A DNA stretch of 64,000 nt from positions 115,074 to 179,073 of the forward strand of contig NZ_JABVBB010000028.1 in NCBI RefSeq assembly GCF_013346665.1, given 5' to 3'. The stretch comes from Sulfitobacter maritimus (lineage in GTDB: Bacteria; Pseudomonadota; Alphaproteobacteria; Rhodobacterales; Rhodobacteraceae). Each line of letters opens with the position of its first letter. Positions within the stretch are counted from its first letter, which is position 1. Shown in pieces: positions 1-8,532 of this stretch. The translations under genes were made by a program, and so were the position numbers. The notes beneath the pieces were generated by a model that saw only the letters and a list, made by a program, of their open reading frames with translations, did not search any database and had not been told where the DNA came from.

Positions 1-824
1 ACAGCGGCGGTGCGCTCTTGCTTGTCCACGATCGCGAAGGCCGCGCGCATTTCATCCTCACCGGCTGCTTTCACAGCGGCGGACAGCTCGGAGTAATCTT
101 CGGGCTGGAAGTCGAACGGCTCTTTCGCGGCGTCTTCGGCCAGATCGATGATCAGGTCGATAACCGGCTGGATCTGCTCATGGGCGAACTTAACGGCACC
201 CAGCATTTCCTCTTCCGACAGCTCATAGGCTTCGGATTCGACCATCATCACGGCGTCTTTGGTGCCAGCAACAACCAGATCGAGGCGCTGATCGGGGTTC
301 AGGCGCAGGTCCTGCATGTCGTCGATTGTTGGGTTGAGGACATAGTCGCCACCCTCATAGCCGACACGGCAGCCAGCAATCGGGCCACGGAACGGCGCGC
401 CAGAGATGGTCAGCGCGGCGGAGGCTGCGATCATCGCGACCATGTCGGGGTCGTTGACCAGATCGTGGCTCAGCACGGTGCACATCACCAGAACTTCGTT
501 TTTGAAGCCGGGGACGAAGAGCGGGCGGATCGGACGGTCGATCAGACGCGCGGTCAGTGTTTCCTTCTCGGTGGGGCGGGCCTCACGCTTGAAGAAGCCA
601 CCCGGTACTTTACCGGCGGCATAGTATTTCTCTTGGTAGTGCACGGTCAGGGGGAAGAAATCCTGGCCGGGCTTTTGCTGACGTGCGTACGTCACGTTGG
701 CCATAACGCTGGTTTCGCCCAGCGTTGCAATCACCGACCCGTCCGCCTGACGGGCAACCTTACCGGTTTCCAGTGTCAGCGTCTCTTCGCCCCACTGGAT
801 CGATTTTTTCGTCACATTAAACAT
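1..824 (-). CDS. pnp: Polyribonucleotide nucleotidyltransferase (PNPase), N-terminal part
   Basis: PNPase is a phosphorolytic 3'-5' exoribonuclease of mRNA decay and a degradosome component. The gene starts at the ATG at 824 and runs off the left edge, so only about 274 codons are present. They cover the first RNase PH domain and the start of the all-alpha linker. The N-terminus [16 protein letters not shown] and the motifs [14 protein letters not shown] and [11 protein letters not shown] are classic PNPase. It lies 278 bases downstream of rpsO on the same strand, the usual rpsO-pnp order, with the rpsO terminator between them. That arrangement fits the known read-through plus internal-promoter control of pnp in other bacteria. 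The catalytic second RNase PH core and the KH/S1 domains are outside the window. Confidence 0.96.
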   Translation of the reverse strand, partial: MFNVTKKSIQWGEETLTLETGKVARQADGSVIATLGETSVMANVTYARQQKPGQDFFPLTVHYQEKYYAAGKVPGGFFKREARPTEKETLTARLIDRPIRPLFVPGFKNEVLVMCTVLSHDLVNDPDMVAMIAASAALTISGAPFRGPIAGCRVGYEGGDYVLNPTIDDMQDLRLNPDQRLDLVVAGTKDAVMMVESEAYELSEEEMLGAVKFAHEQIQPVIDLIIDLAEDAAKEPFDFQPEDYSELSAAVKAAGEDEMRAAFAIVDKQERTAA

Positions 825-1032
825 CTACGTTTCCTTTTTGGCCCATTGGCCATTGCATAGGGGCCGTATTGCCCCTGACTCCGGTATCTTCTTTTCAGGC
901 GCTGGAGTCCGGGCGCCGGATTTCAGATTGCGCGGGCATACATGTTTTCAAGGCAAATGGGAAGGGATTGCGTAAAAGCGGCGCTTTTCGCGGCGGCTTC
1001 TCTCCGATGAGGGGGACTTTCGCGGCGCACAT

Positions 1033-1061
1033 AAAAAAACCTCCCGGCGCGGGCCGGGAGG
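1033..1061 (-). terminator. Rho-independent terminator after rpsO
   Basis: Read on the minus strand, an 8-bp perfect stem (CCTCCCGG at 1040-1047 pairing with CCGGGAGG at 1054-1061) with a 6-base loop is followed by a run of seven T (A at 1033-1039 on the plus strand). It begins about 40 bases past the rpsO stop, so it would end or attenuate transcription between rpsO and pnp. Confidence 0.8.
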
Positions 1062-1102
1062 TTTCAGCAGTCTTGTCACCGGGAAGCCCGGCAGACCAGC
1101 GC

Positions 1103-1372
1103 TTAGCGGCGCAGGCCGAGGCGTTTGATGAGGTCCTGATAACGGGACTCATCCTTCGCCTTAACGTAATCCAGCAGCTTGCGGCGTGTCGCGACCATTT
1201 TCAAAAGACCACGGCGGCCGTGGTTGTCTTTTTTATGGGTCTTGAAGTGCTCGGTCAGCGTGGTGATGCGCGATGTCAGAATGGCAACCTGAACTTCGGG
1301 CGAACCTGTGTCGCCTTCTTTGGTTGCGAAATCTTTCATGACTTTTGCTTTTTCTTCAGCAGTAATCGACAT
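1103..1372 (-). CDS. rpsO: 30S ribosomal protein S15
   Basis: Primary 16S rRNA-binding protein of the small-subunit platform. The 89-residue product has the family's usual length. It begins [15 protein letters not shown] and carries the S15 signature region ([14 protein letters not shown], then [19 protein letters not shown]) and the C-terminal RRKLLDYVK helix. A clear ribosome-binding site (GAAAGGAG) precedes the ATG. It sits upstream of pnp and downstream of the truB/rbfA block on the same strand, the conserved alphaproteobacterial order, although a DUF1643 gene and an RTX gene lie between truB and rpsO here. Confidence 0.98.
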   Translation of the reverse strand: MSITAEEKAKVMKDFATKEGDTGSPEVQVAILTSRITTLTEHFKTHKKDNHGRRGLLKMVATRRKLLDYVKAKDESRYQDLIKRLGLRR

Positions 1373-1481
1373 CGGGGTCTCCTTTCGAAAAGAGTTTAAA
1401 GGGATGGCTCAGGCCGGGATGTCGTCCAGCTCAGGCCCATGGAGATATCACCCGCAGACAGAATCAGCAGGCGATGGGGGC

Positions 1482-1509
1482 GTATAGGAAGAATCTGCGC
1501 CTTTGGCAA
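1482..1509 (-). promoter_or_regulatory. Candidate promoter for rpsO
   Basis: On the minus strand a TTGCCA hexamer (1509-1504) and a CTATAC hexamer (1487-1482) are separated by 16 bases, about 110 bases upstream of the rpsO ATG. This falls in the gap after the RTX gene stop and would give rpsO-pnp transcription independent of the upstream genes. Only the hexamers support it. Confidence 0.4.
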
Positions 1510-1534
1510 AGGGAGATTTGCCAGCAAGCCCGGC

Positions 1535-2503
1535 TTAGGCCGCAAGGCCGAGATCAAAGGCCGCGCTCAGCGGGATCAGCGCGATATCGTCCAGCGATAG
1601 GCTGTCGCCCGCCACCCGCGCGATAACGGTCTGATCCAGCATCACCAGCGTTTGCCCGGACTGCAGCGGGTCGGGCATGACGGACAAGGGCGGCTCTTGA
1701 TCCTCCCCTGTCTCGTCATTCCAGACAAAGAGTAGGGAATCCTCTTCGGCGTTATAATCCATAATCTCGGTCGCAGCACCTGCGGCGATCCAGTCCCCCA
1801 GCACGATTTGATCGACGCCCGCGCCTGCGGTCACAATATCCTGTGGGCCTGCGACAATCACATCATCGCCGCCGCCGCCGTTGAGGTAATCGCGCAAGGT
1901 GCCGTTTTGCGCCTCCTCCGCGGCCTCCAAACCGGTCAGGGTGTCATCCCCCCAGCCGCCAAAAAGACTGTCTTCTCCGCTGCCACCGGCCAGCGCATCG
2001 TCGCCGAGCCCGCCTTGAAGCGCATCGTTCCCGGCATCGCCGTATAACAGATCATCACCTGCCGAGCCCTGCAACACATCGTCGCCCGCGCCGCCGTGCA
2101 GCAGGTCGTCATCGTTCTGACCCGCAAGGCTGTCGTTCCCCGCGCCACCGAACAGATCATCGTCGCCGTCACCGCCATGCAGGCTGTCGGCCCCGGTCGC
2201 GCCGTCAAGCGTGTCGTTGCCCTCATGACCGTGAAGATCGTCGCTCCCTGCACCGCCTATAACCACGTCATTACCGTCGTAGCCGCCGATCTGGTCGTCG
2301 CCCGTATCACCGGTCAAGCGTTCAGCGCCTTCGGTGCCAGATAGGATATCACCGGGGGTGCTAAGCTGCGTATCGGTGGAGCGCATATCAGGCTCAGTGC
2401 CTTCGGGAAGCGTATCCTCCTCCTCAGCGGCGACCGCGCCAATCTCAACATAGGTGACCGCGCCCACCGCCATCAGACCCATCATGCCTGCCAACCACAA
2501 CAT
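1535..2503 (-). CDS. RTX-type calcium-binding repeat protein with N-terminal membrane segment
   Basis: A 322-residue acidic protein. Residues 1-26 form a hydrophobic segment (signal peptide or anchor). Residues of about 50-200 are a run of glycine-aspartate nonapeptide repeats of the GGxGxDxLx type (GGAGNDSLAG, GGAGDDVLQG and similar), which in hemolysin-type proteins form a parallel beta-roll binding Ca2+. The C-terminal 120 residues are non-repetitive (ending LIPLSAAFDLGLAA) and resemble the tail of other short roseobacter RTX proteins. RTX exporters normally read a C-terminal signal, so the N-terminal hydrophobic stretch makes secretion by a type I system uncertain. No hlyB/hlyD genes are in the window. 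Ligand and role are unknown. It interrupts the rbfA-truB-rpsO-pnp order. Confidence 0.85.
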   Translation of the reverse strand: MLWLAGMMGLMAVGAVTYVEIGAVAAEEEDTLPEGTEPDMRSTDTQLSTPGDILSGTEGAERLTGDTGDDQIGGYDGNDVVIGGAGSDDLHGHEGNDTLDGATGADSLHGGDGDDDLFGGAGNDSLAGQNDDDLLHGGAGDDVLQGSAGDDLLYGDAGNDALQGGLGDDALAGGSGEDSLFGGWGDDTLTGLEAAEEAQNGTLRDYLNGGGGDDVIVAGPQDIVTAGAGVDQIVLGDWIAAGAATEIMDYNAEEDSLLFVWNDETGEDQEPPLSVMPDPLQSGQTLVMLDQTVIARVAGDSLSLDDIALIPLSAAFDLGLAA

Positions 2504-2599
2504 TCAAAATCCACCCGATTTACTGTGATGTCACGCACATCACCCCATTTCAAAAGGGCATGTTCACAGGCCTAAAGCAAAGCAATCTGAAGGAGTTGG

Positions 2600-3142
2600 T
2601 TAACGTGCGCGCCCTGTCATGGCGCTCTCTACCTGCCAAGGCACAGGCTCTTGGCTATAGGGAAGGTAGAGCGGATGCTTTGGATGCCCGGCCTTGGACA
2701 GACCAAGGTGATAGATCGGTTTGCGCCCTTGCGAGAGGCGCGCGGCCACGGCAACGCCCCGGTCCTGATGCGCCCCATGCACTCCCCAAGCGGCGATAAT
2801 CCGGTCAGCCCAATCGGCCCCTTCGTCCAATGTGCTGTCATTGTCTGGCCCGATGGGGTCAGCGGCGGCGCGCATATCGCGCGGATCGGTCGCGCGGAAG
2901 GCAAAGATATTGGTCACGCGAAAGCCGCCGAAACCCAGTACCCGTGCCCGACGCTCGCACCGCTCGACGGTCGGGTCGTTTTGCACCTCGGTCGCGGTGG
3001 AGGGGTTCAGCATGACGAACATCACCCGCGGTGCTGCGCTGTCCCAGACCCGCGTGAGGCTGTAGCGGTAGCGCTCGCAGCCCGAATAAACCGCGGTCGA
3101 GGGCGCGTCGCCCTTGGTATGGCTGCGGGTGATGAGGGCCAT
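2600..3142 (-). CDS. DUF1643 domain-containing protein
   Basis: A 180-residue soluble protein of the DUF1643 family, function unknown. Recognisable features are the N-terminal CERYRYSLTRVW, the hallmark VMFVMLNPSTATEVQNDPTV at about residues 41-60, the RRARVLGFGGFRVTNIFAF stretch, and a C-terminal YHLGLSKAGHPKHPLYLP. Its ATG directly abuts the truB stop codon (TAA then ATG with no gap), so it is translationally linked to truB. Phylogenetic persistence next to truB could hint at RNA metabolism, but that is inference only. Confidence 0.9.
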   Translation of the reverse strand: MALITRSHTKGDAPSTAVYSGCERYRYSLTRVWDSAAPRVMFVMLNPSTATEVQNDPTVERCERRARVLGFGGFRVTNIFAFRATDPRDMRAAADPIGPDNDSTLDEGADWADRIIAAWGVHGAHQDRGVAVAARLSQGRKPIYHLGLSKAGHPKHPLYLPYSQEPVPWQVESAMTGRAR

Positions 3143-4069
3143 TTAGCCCCCGTTGCTATCCGTGGAGAGGTTAAACACCCGGCTGGGGTGTAGCTCGCCC
3201 GCCTTAAAGCGGCCCACGGCGACAGGCTGGCCATCCAGCGAGGCCCAGCACTCATCACCATATTCCACGTCATGGGCGATCACCATGCCGGGGTTGCCAT
3301 TGCGCAGACGCGTGGCACCCTCAGGCGTGGCTTTGACCTCGGGCAGATCGGCCAGCCCTTCGGCCAATGGCAGCAGATGCGTGTCGAGTTCTGGCGTGCG
3401 GGCCAGTTCGTCTACCTGCGCCAGCGTCAGGGCGTCTTTTGCCTCAAACGGGCCAGACCACGTGCGGCGCAACTCGCGGACGTGGCCAAGACAACCAAGC
3501 TTCTGCCCGAGATCGCGAGCGATGGAGCGGACATAACCACCCTTGCCACAGACCATCTCAAGCGTGACGTGATCGGCATCAGGGCGGTCCACCAGCAACA
3601 GGCTTTCCACCCACAGGGGGCGGGCGGCGATGTCCATTTCCTCACCATCGCGGGCGCGTTTATAGGCGCGCTGGCCGTCGATTTTCACAGCAGAGAACTG
3701 CGGTGGCACCTGTTGGATGTCACCGATAAAGCCGCTTAGCGCGTCTTTGATCGCGGCATCATCGGGGCGCAGATCGGAGGTGCCGATGACCTCGCCTTCG
3801 GCGTCGTCGGTGTTGGTGGCGATGCCAAGACGCACGGTGAACTCATAGGCTTTGAGCGCGTCGGTGATATAGGGGACGGTCTTGGTCGCTTCGCCCAAGG
3901 CGATGGCCAGAACGCCGGTCGCTTCGGGGTCGAGCGTGCCTGCGTGGCCAGCCTTCTTGGCCTCCAGCGCCCAACGGACCTTGTTGACCACAGCGGTCGA
4001 TGTGGGACCAGCGGGTTTGTCCACCACCAGCCAGCCAGAAATATCGCGACCCTTGCGTTTGCGTGCCAT
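3143..4069 (-). CDS. truB: tRNA pseudouridine(55) synthase TruB
   Basis: Converts U55 to pseudouridine in the T-loop of tRNAs. The protein has 308 residues from the ATG at 4069. That start has AAGGGG at good spacing; an ATG 18 bases further upstream has no such site and is not used. The catalytic motif [14 protein letters not shown] contains the nucleophilic Asp at about residue 47. The N-terminal [12 protein letters not shown], the [10 protein letters not shown] strand and the [12 protein letters not shown] motif are all typical. Length is normal for the bacterial family. The gene lies downstream of rbfA and the DUF2233 gene and directly upstream of DUF1643. Confidence 0.97.
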   Translation of the reverse strand: MARKRKGRDISGWLVVDKPAGPTSTAVVNKVRWALEAKKAGHAGTLDPEATGVLAIALGEATKTVPYITDALKAYEFTVRLGIATNTDDAEGEVIGTSDLRPDDAAIKDALSGFIGDIQQVPPQFSAVKIDGQRAYKRARDGEEMDIAARPLWVESLLLVDRPDADHVTLEMVCGKGGYVRSIARDLGQKLGCLGHVRELRRTWSGPFEAKDALTLAQVDELARTPELDTHLLPLAEGLADLPEVKATPEGATRLRNGNPGMVIAHDVEYGDECWASLDGQPVAVGRFKAGELHPSRVFNLSTDSNGG

Positions 4070-4147
4070 GTCTTGCCCCTTCGCCATTGTGGTGCTGCCC
4101 TCTATCGAAGCCGCGCCGCGCTGCCCAGCCCCTAAGCAGGGAAAAGA

Positions 4148-4894
4148 TCACTTTGCCGGCGTGACCACGCCGATGATCGGCCCCAGCGTGGTAAACCCGG
4201 CCCCGCTTCGGCGCAGGTCTGGCGCGCGAAGGCGTGAGATATTGCCGTCAAAGTAAAGCGCATTCTGAAGGCCCAGTTCATCGCGGTAGAGCCGCGCGAA
4301 TTCGTGAAAGGTGACGACGGTATTGGAAATCGCGAAAACCGCGCGTTTGCCATCCGCCGTGGTGCCAACCCCATTGCGGATATAGCGCGAAGTGCTGTCG
4401 GGCAGAAACCGCGGATGCAAAGCCCCATCAATCACCAGCATCGGCCCGGATTGGGTGGCAAAGCGGCAGTCGGGCTTTTCGCGAAGGTAGCGCTTGGTCT
4501 CAAACACATCGGCACGCCCATCGCGGAGGCAGAACACGCCGTTGGGCAGCAGGCCAAAGTTGCCGGGGCCGGCGTTGTCGATCACGCCGCGGGTTTCGAC
4601 GCCTTCTTCGATGTAATGCCCGACCGGCGAGCGGTCGTCATGATACATGCCCGCGTTCATGGCAAAGCCAAGTCGCAGCCCTTGAGCCTTTAGCGCCTCA
4701 TCCAGCGAGCCAAAGAATCCATAGGGCGCACCGTTGTCGTCGTTCAGGAACAACCGCAGATCGTCACGCGCCATATCGACATCGCAAACGGTGTAGGAGT
4801 TGCCTTCAAAGGTAAGATTGCGACATTCGGCAGCGCCCGCAGGCGCGCCTTTGAGTGCGAAAAGCGCAAATGCGATGAGGGCCGCTCGGATCAC
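4148..4894 (-). CDS. Phosphodiester glycosidase family (DUF2233) secreted protein
   Basis: A 248-residue protein with an N-terminal signal peptide (about residues 1-21, cleavage after GAPAGA) and a DUF2233/NAGPA-type domain. Supporting motifs are [34 protein letters not shown] and [13 protein letters not shown], and the C-terminal [11 protein letters not shown]. The family includes the mammalian uncovering enzyme and bacterial phosphodiester glycosidases, so a periplasmic hydrolase of a phosphodiester-linked sugar is likely, with unknown substrate. The start is GTG at 4894, overlapping the rbfA stop by 4 bases (GTGA). Its place between rbfA and truB is odd for a secreted enzyme and probably reflects expression coupling rather than a role in ribosome maturation. 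Confidence 0.88.
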   Translation of the reverse strand: MIRAALIAFALFALKGAPAGAAECRNLTFEGNSYTVCDVDMARDDLRLFLNDDNGAPYGFFGSLDEALKAQGLRLGFAMNAGMYHDDRSPVGHYIEEGVETRGVIDNAGPGNFGLLPNGVFCLRDGRADVFETKRYLREKPDCRFATQSGPMLVIDGALHPRFLPDSTSRYIRNGVGTTADGKRAVFAISNTVVTFHEFARLYRDELGLQNALYFDGNISRLRAPDLRRSGAGFTTLGPIIGVVTPAK

Positions 4895-5322
4895 TGATCA
4901 GGCGTGCCATCTGTTGCGTCAATGTCTGGCGCATCTGCATCGCGGCGCACCACATCTTGGTTCAGCATCCGGCGCGTGTCGTCCATCCGGTCGAACGTCC
5001 GGTCCAGCTGGAAGCGCAGGTCAGGCGAGAACTTCAAGGTAAGCTTTTTTGCCACCTGACGCCGCAGCTCGTTCTTGTTGCGCGCCAACAGCTTGAGCAC
5101 CTCGTCCTGACCTTCACCGCCCAATGGCAGCACATAGGCCGTAGCGATCTTGAGATCTGGCGAAATGCGCACCTCACCCACCGTGATCGACAGACGGTTG
5201 AGGTCGGTGTCATGCACGTCCCCGCGTGCGAGGACATCAGACAAGGCGCGGCGGACGGTCTCGCCCACGCGGAGTTGTCGTTGCGACGGGCCTGCGCCCT
5301 CATGAAACTTGTTCTTTGCCAT
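4891..5322 (-). CDS. rbfA: 30S ribosome-binding factor RbfA
   Basis: A KH-fold factor needed for late 16S rRNA 5'-end processing and cold adaptation. It has 143 residues from the ATG at 5322 ([20 protein letters not shown]). An ATG 9 bases upstream is possible but lacks homology support. Typical family motifs are [14 protein letters not shown], the [20 protein letters not shown] strand and [20 protein letters not shown] short acidic tail ([11 protein letters not shown]) follows. It is the first gene of the minus-strand block and diverges from dapB across about 100 bases. Confidence 0.96.
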   Translation of the reverse strand: MAKNKFHEGAGPSQRQLRVGETVRRALSDVLARGDVHDTDLNRLSITVGEVRISPDLKIATAYVLPLGGEGQDEVLKLLARNKNELRRQVAKKLTLKFSPDLRFQLDRTFDRMDDTRRMLNQDVVRRDADAPDIDATDGTPDQ

Positions 5323-5420
5323 GAACCCCATCTAAGGCTTCGGTTGCACTTTGCCAAGCGCTCGCCGACGGGCTAAACGGGCAGGGCCATTCACGCCCCC
5401 GAACCGCAGGAGTTACCCCC

Positions 5421-6239
5421 ATGACACAGACCCCCGGCATCGCCGTTACAGGCGCCTCTGGCCGCATGGGCCAAATGCTGATCCGTGAGATCACCGCCAG
5501 CGACAAGATGCATCTGGCCGCTGCGGTGGAGCGCCCCGGTCATGATTGGGTGGGCCGCGACGTGGGCGAGGCGATGGGCGGTGCGGCACTGGGGGTGACC
5601 GTGACAGACGATGCGGCAGAGGCCTTCGGCAAAGTGCAGGCCGTGATCGACTTCACCGCGCCACAGGCCACAATCGCCTTTGCGGCTGAGGCCGCGAAGG
5701 CCGGGATCGTGCATGTCATCGGCACGACCGGCATGACGGACGCGGAAATCGCCGAGCTTGCCCCGGCAGCCGAACAGGGGGCCATCATCGTCCGTGCGGG
5801 CAACATGAGCCTTGGCGTGAACCTGTTGACACAGCTCACCCGTCAGGTCGCCGCCGCGTTGGATGTCGATTACGACATTGAGATCATCGAGGCGCATCAC
5901 AATCAAAAGGTCGACGCACCGTCCGGCACCGCGCTGATGCTGGGCGAAGCCGCTGCCGAGGGGCGCGGTGTGAAACTGGCTGATGTCTCCGACCGGGGTC
6001 GCGACGGCATCACCGGCGCGCGGCAACAGGGGGACATCGGCTTCACCGCGATCCGGGGCGGTGACATCGTAGGGGAACATGACGTGATGTTCGCTGCCGC
6101 CGGAGAGCGGATCATCCTGCGCCACGTTGCCTCTGACCGAGCGCTTTTCGCACGGGGCGCGTTGAAGGCCGCGCTCTGGGGGCAGGGACAGGCGCCGGGC
6201 GAATATGACATGCTGGATGTGTTGGGCCTGAAAACCTGA
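5421..6239 (+). CDS. dapB: 4-hydroxy-tetrahydrodipicolinate reductase
   Basis: Reduces the dapA product to tetrahydrodipicolinate in the diaminopimelate/lysine pathway, using NAD(P)H. The 272-residue protein has the N-terminal Rossmann motif [12 protein letters not shown] (residues 9-20), GTTGM at 101-105, and the DapB signature [15 protein letters not shown] at about 157-171, with the substrate-binding HH and catalytic Lys163. An AGGAG-type ribosome-binding site precedes the ATG. Single gene, divergent from rbfA. Confidence 0.97.
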   Translation: MTQTPGIAVTGASGRMGQMLIREITASDKMHLAAAVERPGHDWVGRDVGEAMGGAALGVTVTDDAAEAFGKVQAVIDFTAPQATIAFAAEAAKAGIVHVIGTTGMTDAEIAELAPAAEQGAIIVRAGNMSLGVNLLTQLTRQVAAALDVDYDIEIIEAHHNQKVDAPSGTALMLGEAAAEGRGVKLADVSDRGRDGITGARQQGDIGFTAIRGGDIVGEHDVMFAAAGERIILRHVASDRALFARGALKAALWGQGQAPGEYDMLDVLGLKT

Positions 6240-6317
6240 AGATAGCGCAGATTATCTGAAACTTTACCCGCCGCAAATACGTGGCTGCCATAGGCACTGC
6301 GCTTATGGGAGGTTTCA

Positions 6318-6995
6318 ATGAGGTTTACTTTTGCACTTGCCGCGACAGCGGTGCTGACGTTGAGCGGCCTGCCAGTAGCGGCAGAATATGCCCGTATCCA
6401 AAGCAAATCAGACTTCGTCGCGGCCGTGAACGGCAAAAGATTGACCCGCCCGCTCGTCGAATTGCGGGTGACCTCTGGCGGGGTCATCTCCGGCAAAGGC
6501 GCGGTTTGGGAGGTCAGCGGCAACTGGTCTTGGAAAGACGGCTATTTCTGCCGCACGCTCATCTGGGGCGGCAAGGATCTGGGCTATAATTGCCAAGTGG
6601 TCATGCGCGATGGCGCGAAAATCCGCTTCACCTCCGACAAAGGGGCAGTCGGCTGTGCTGACCCTGCGCTAAGGCCGCTTAGAAATCGACTGCGATGCCC
6701 TTTTTCTCCCAATCGCCATAGCGCACAGGCTCCGGCCCATCGCGACCGCCAAGTTCAGCAGGCAGATCCAGCGCTGCGGCGGCCTCGCGCCGTGCGGCAG
6801 CTTCGGCCAAGGCGCGTTGGGCGGCAGCTGGCAGGTCCGGGCCGGGGGTCGGCGTCGGGTCATGCGGCGTGTCGGGGATCGGTTTTGGCCCCGGTTTGGG
6901 CTGCGGGGGCAGGTCCGGCTTGGGGCTCGGCGTCGGGTCAGGGCCGGGTCGACTGTCGGGAATGGGGCGTTGATCGGGCATCATGGTCCTCTTGA
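6318..6995 (+). CDS. Small secreted protein with probable 3' frameshift (read-through tail)
   Basis: The first ~115 residues form a compact secreted protein: signal peptide MRFTFALAATAVLTLSGLPVAA (cleavage near 22), then ARIQSKSDFVAAVNGK, LTRPLVELRV, GAVWEVSGNWSWKDGYFCR, LGYNCQVV and IRFTSDKG. I recognise this as a small conserved Rhodobacteraceae family, sometimes mislabelled dihydrodipicolinate reductase because of its neighbour. By recollection such proteins end ...SADFRLR. Here the frame continues for about 110 low-complexity, Arg/Pro-rich residues that are antisense to the DUF1674 gene. Just after Asp115 the other frame reads CTG CGC TAA (6664-6672), i.e. Leu-Arg-stop, which is the expected ending and would leave a 6-base gap to the convergent DUF1674 stop. 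So a small indel near 6663 is likely. The real gene probably ends at 6672. Confidence 0.55.
   Translation: MRFTFALAATAVLTLSGLPVAAEYARIQSKSDFVAAVNGKRLTRPLVELRVTSGGVISGKGAVWEVSGNWSWKDGYFCRTLIWGGKDLGYNCQVVMRDGAKIRFTSDKGAVGCADPALRPLRNRLRCPFSPNRHSAQAPAHRDRQVQQADPALRRPRAVRQLRPRRVGRQLAGPGRGSASGHAACRGSVLAPVWAAGAGPAWGSASGQGRVDCREWGVDRASWSS
6679..6984 (-). CDS. DUF1674 protein, SDHAF4-like succinate dehydrogenase assembly factor
   Basis: The C-terminal 40 residues carry the DUF1674/SDHAF4 signature: a region ELGGRDGPEPVRYGDWEKKG followed by the terminal IAVDF. In eukaryotes the homologous factor binds the flavinylated Sdh flavoprotein and aids complex II assembly; the bacterial role is inferred from homology. 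The N-terminal half is very proline-rich (PKPDLPPQPKPGPKP) and probably disordered, followed by an Ala-rich helix. The start is taken as the ATG pair at 6984/6981, preceded by AAGAGGA. A longer frame from 7059 lacks support. Length 101 residues. Its promoter region is shared with the divergent rRNA methyltransferase gene. The plus-strand frame over this gene is antisense read-through. Confidence 0.85.
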   Translation of the reverse strand: MMPDQRPIPDSRPGPDPTPSPKPDLPPQPKPGPKPIPDTPHDPTPTPGPDLPAAAQRALAEAAARREAAAALDLPAELGGRDGPEPVRYGDWEKKGIAVDF

Positions 6996-7079
6996 GCCAA
7001 GTTCTCCCTTGATATACGTCGCACGCTGGCCCAGACAACCCGGCAACCCCCTTAAGCAAGACCTAGATAGGATACGATC

Positions 7080-8351
7080 ATGGCAGACACAGGCGTTCAG
7101 GCCCGCAGAAGCGCGGTATATCTGCTGGATCAGATTTTGGGCGACGAGCCGCGTCTGATGTCGGAACTGCTCGCCTCCGGCGCGCTGGACAAGCTGCCCC
7201 CCTATGACCGGGCGCGTGCGCAACGTCTGGCGCAGGACACGCTGCGTGGGTTGGAGCGGGCGGACCGACTGCTGCAAAAACATCTGCAAAAGGCTCCCCC
7301 GTTGACCGTGCGCAATGTGCTGCGCGTCGGCACGGTGGAACTGTGTCAGGGCGGCGCGGCGCATGGGGTCGTGAACACGATGGTCAATCTCGTGTCCCAG
7401 CACCGTACGCTCAGCCACCTTAAGGGCCTGACCAATGCTGTCTTGCGCAAGATCGCCGCGCAAGGCCCCGAAGCATGGGGCGCTCTGCGTGCGCCGCGCC
7501 TGCCCAAATGGCTGCGTGGCCCGTTGGCAGAGGCTTGGGGGGCGGACGCCATTGCGGCGATGGAACTGGCGCATTTCGCGGGCGCACCGCTTGATCTGAC
7601 CGCCAAAGGCGATGCCGCCGCTTTGGCCGAGGCCGTGGGCGGCACGCTGCTGCCCACGGGCACCGTCCGGGTGACGGATGCTGGCCAAGTCTCCGCCATG
7701 CCCGGATTTGCCGAGGGCGACTGGTGGGTGCAGGACGCCGCCGCCGCGATCCCGGTGCGGGTGCTGGCCCCGCAGGAAGGCGAGACGGTGCTGGACCTCT
7801 GCGCCGCGCCGGGGGGCAAGACCATGCAGCTTGCCGCTGCGGGGGCTGTTGTCACCGCAGTTGACCAGTCGCACCCTCGGATGCAGCGGGTGAAGGAAAA
7901 CCTCGCCCGCGTGGGGCTGAAGGCCAAGACGCTGACCAAAGACGCCCGCGCCGTGCAAGGGGAATTCGACGCGATCCTGCTCGACGCGCCGTGTTCCGCC
8001 ACCGGCACCATCCGCCGCCACCCCGATCTGCCCTATGCCAAGGATGGATCGGAATTTGGTGATCTGATCGAGTTGCAATCTGAGTTGATCGACCACGCGT
8101 GGAGCCTGCTAAAGCCCGGCGGGCGGCTGGTGTTTTGTACCTGTAGCCTGCTGCCGGATGAAGGCGAAGTGCAGGTTGATGAGGCGTTGGAACGGCATGA
8201 CGATATGACCGTGGACACCGCCGCCTTGGAACTGCCGGGGGTTGAGTCCGCGTGGATCACCGAAGAAGGCGGGCTGCGTCTGCGGCCTGATTTCTGGGTC
8301 GAACGCGGTGGCATGGACGGGTTCTATATCGCCTGTCTGCGCAAAGACTGA
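7080..8351 (+). CDS. rsmB: 16S rRNA (cytosine-C5) methyltransferase, RsmB family
   Basis: SAM-dependent m5C rRNA methyltransferase, 423 residues. Residues of about 1-130 are a NusB-like RNA-binding domain (RSAVYLLDQIL, NAVLRKIA). From about 225 the catalytic domain shows VQDAAAAIPVRVL, the SAM motif VLDLCAAPGGKTMQLAAAGA, the motif IV DAPCSATGTIRRHPD, and CTCSLLPDEGE with the second catalytic Cys. The two-Cys arrangement is diagnostic of the RsmB/NOL1 group. The start at 7080 (ATGGCAGAC) fits the NusB domain. It diverges from the DUF1674 gene. I assign RsmB rather than RsmF because of the fused NusB domain. Confidence 0.92.
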   Translation: MADTGVQARRSAVYLLDQILGDEPRLMSELLASGALDKLPPYDRARAQRLAQDTLRGLERADRLLQKHLQKAPPLTVRNVLRVGTVELCQGGAAHGVVNTMVNLVSQHRTLSHLKGLTNAVLRKIAAQGPEAWGALRAPRLPKWLRGPLAEAWGADAIAAMELAHFAGAPLDLTAKGDAAALAEAVGGTLLPTGTVRVTDAGQVSAMPGFAEGDWWVQDAAAAIPVRVLAPQEGETVLDLCAAPGGKTMQLAAAGAVVTAVDQSHPRMQRVKENLARVGLKAKTLTKDARAVQGEFDAILLDAPCSATGTIRRHPDLPYAKDGSEFGDLIELQSELIDHAWSLLKPGGRLVFCTCSLLPDEGEVQVDEALERHDDMTVDTAALELPGVESAWITEEGGLRLRPDFWVERGGMDGFYIACLRKD

Positions 8352-8532
8352 GCTTTCGGGCGCTGACGCCCGCTTTGCGAAAATCCGAATTGTTTCACGG
8401 GGATCGTTGAAGCAGCGCCTTTGCGTTTGCTTCAGCGCTCCGGCGCGCACGTTCGGGAAAAGCCGGTGACTCGTAGCAGCCGCAGGGCTATGCTTGCGCA
8501 AAACGCCACAAGAGCGTCAGAGGCAGTGTAAT

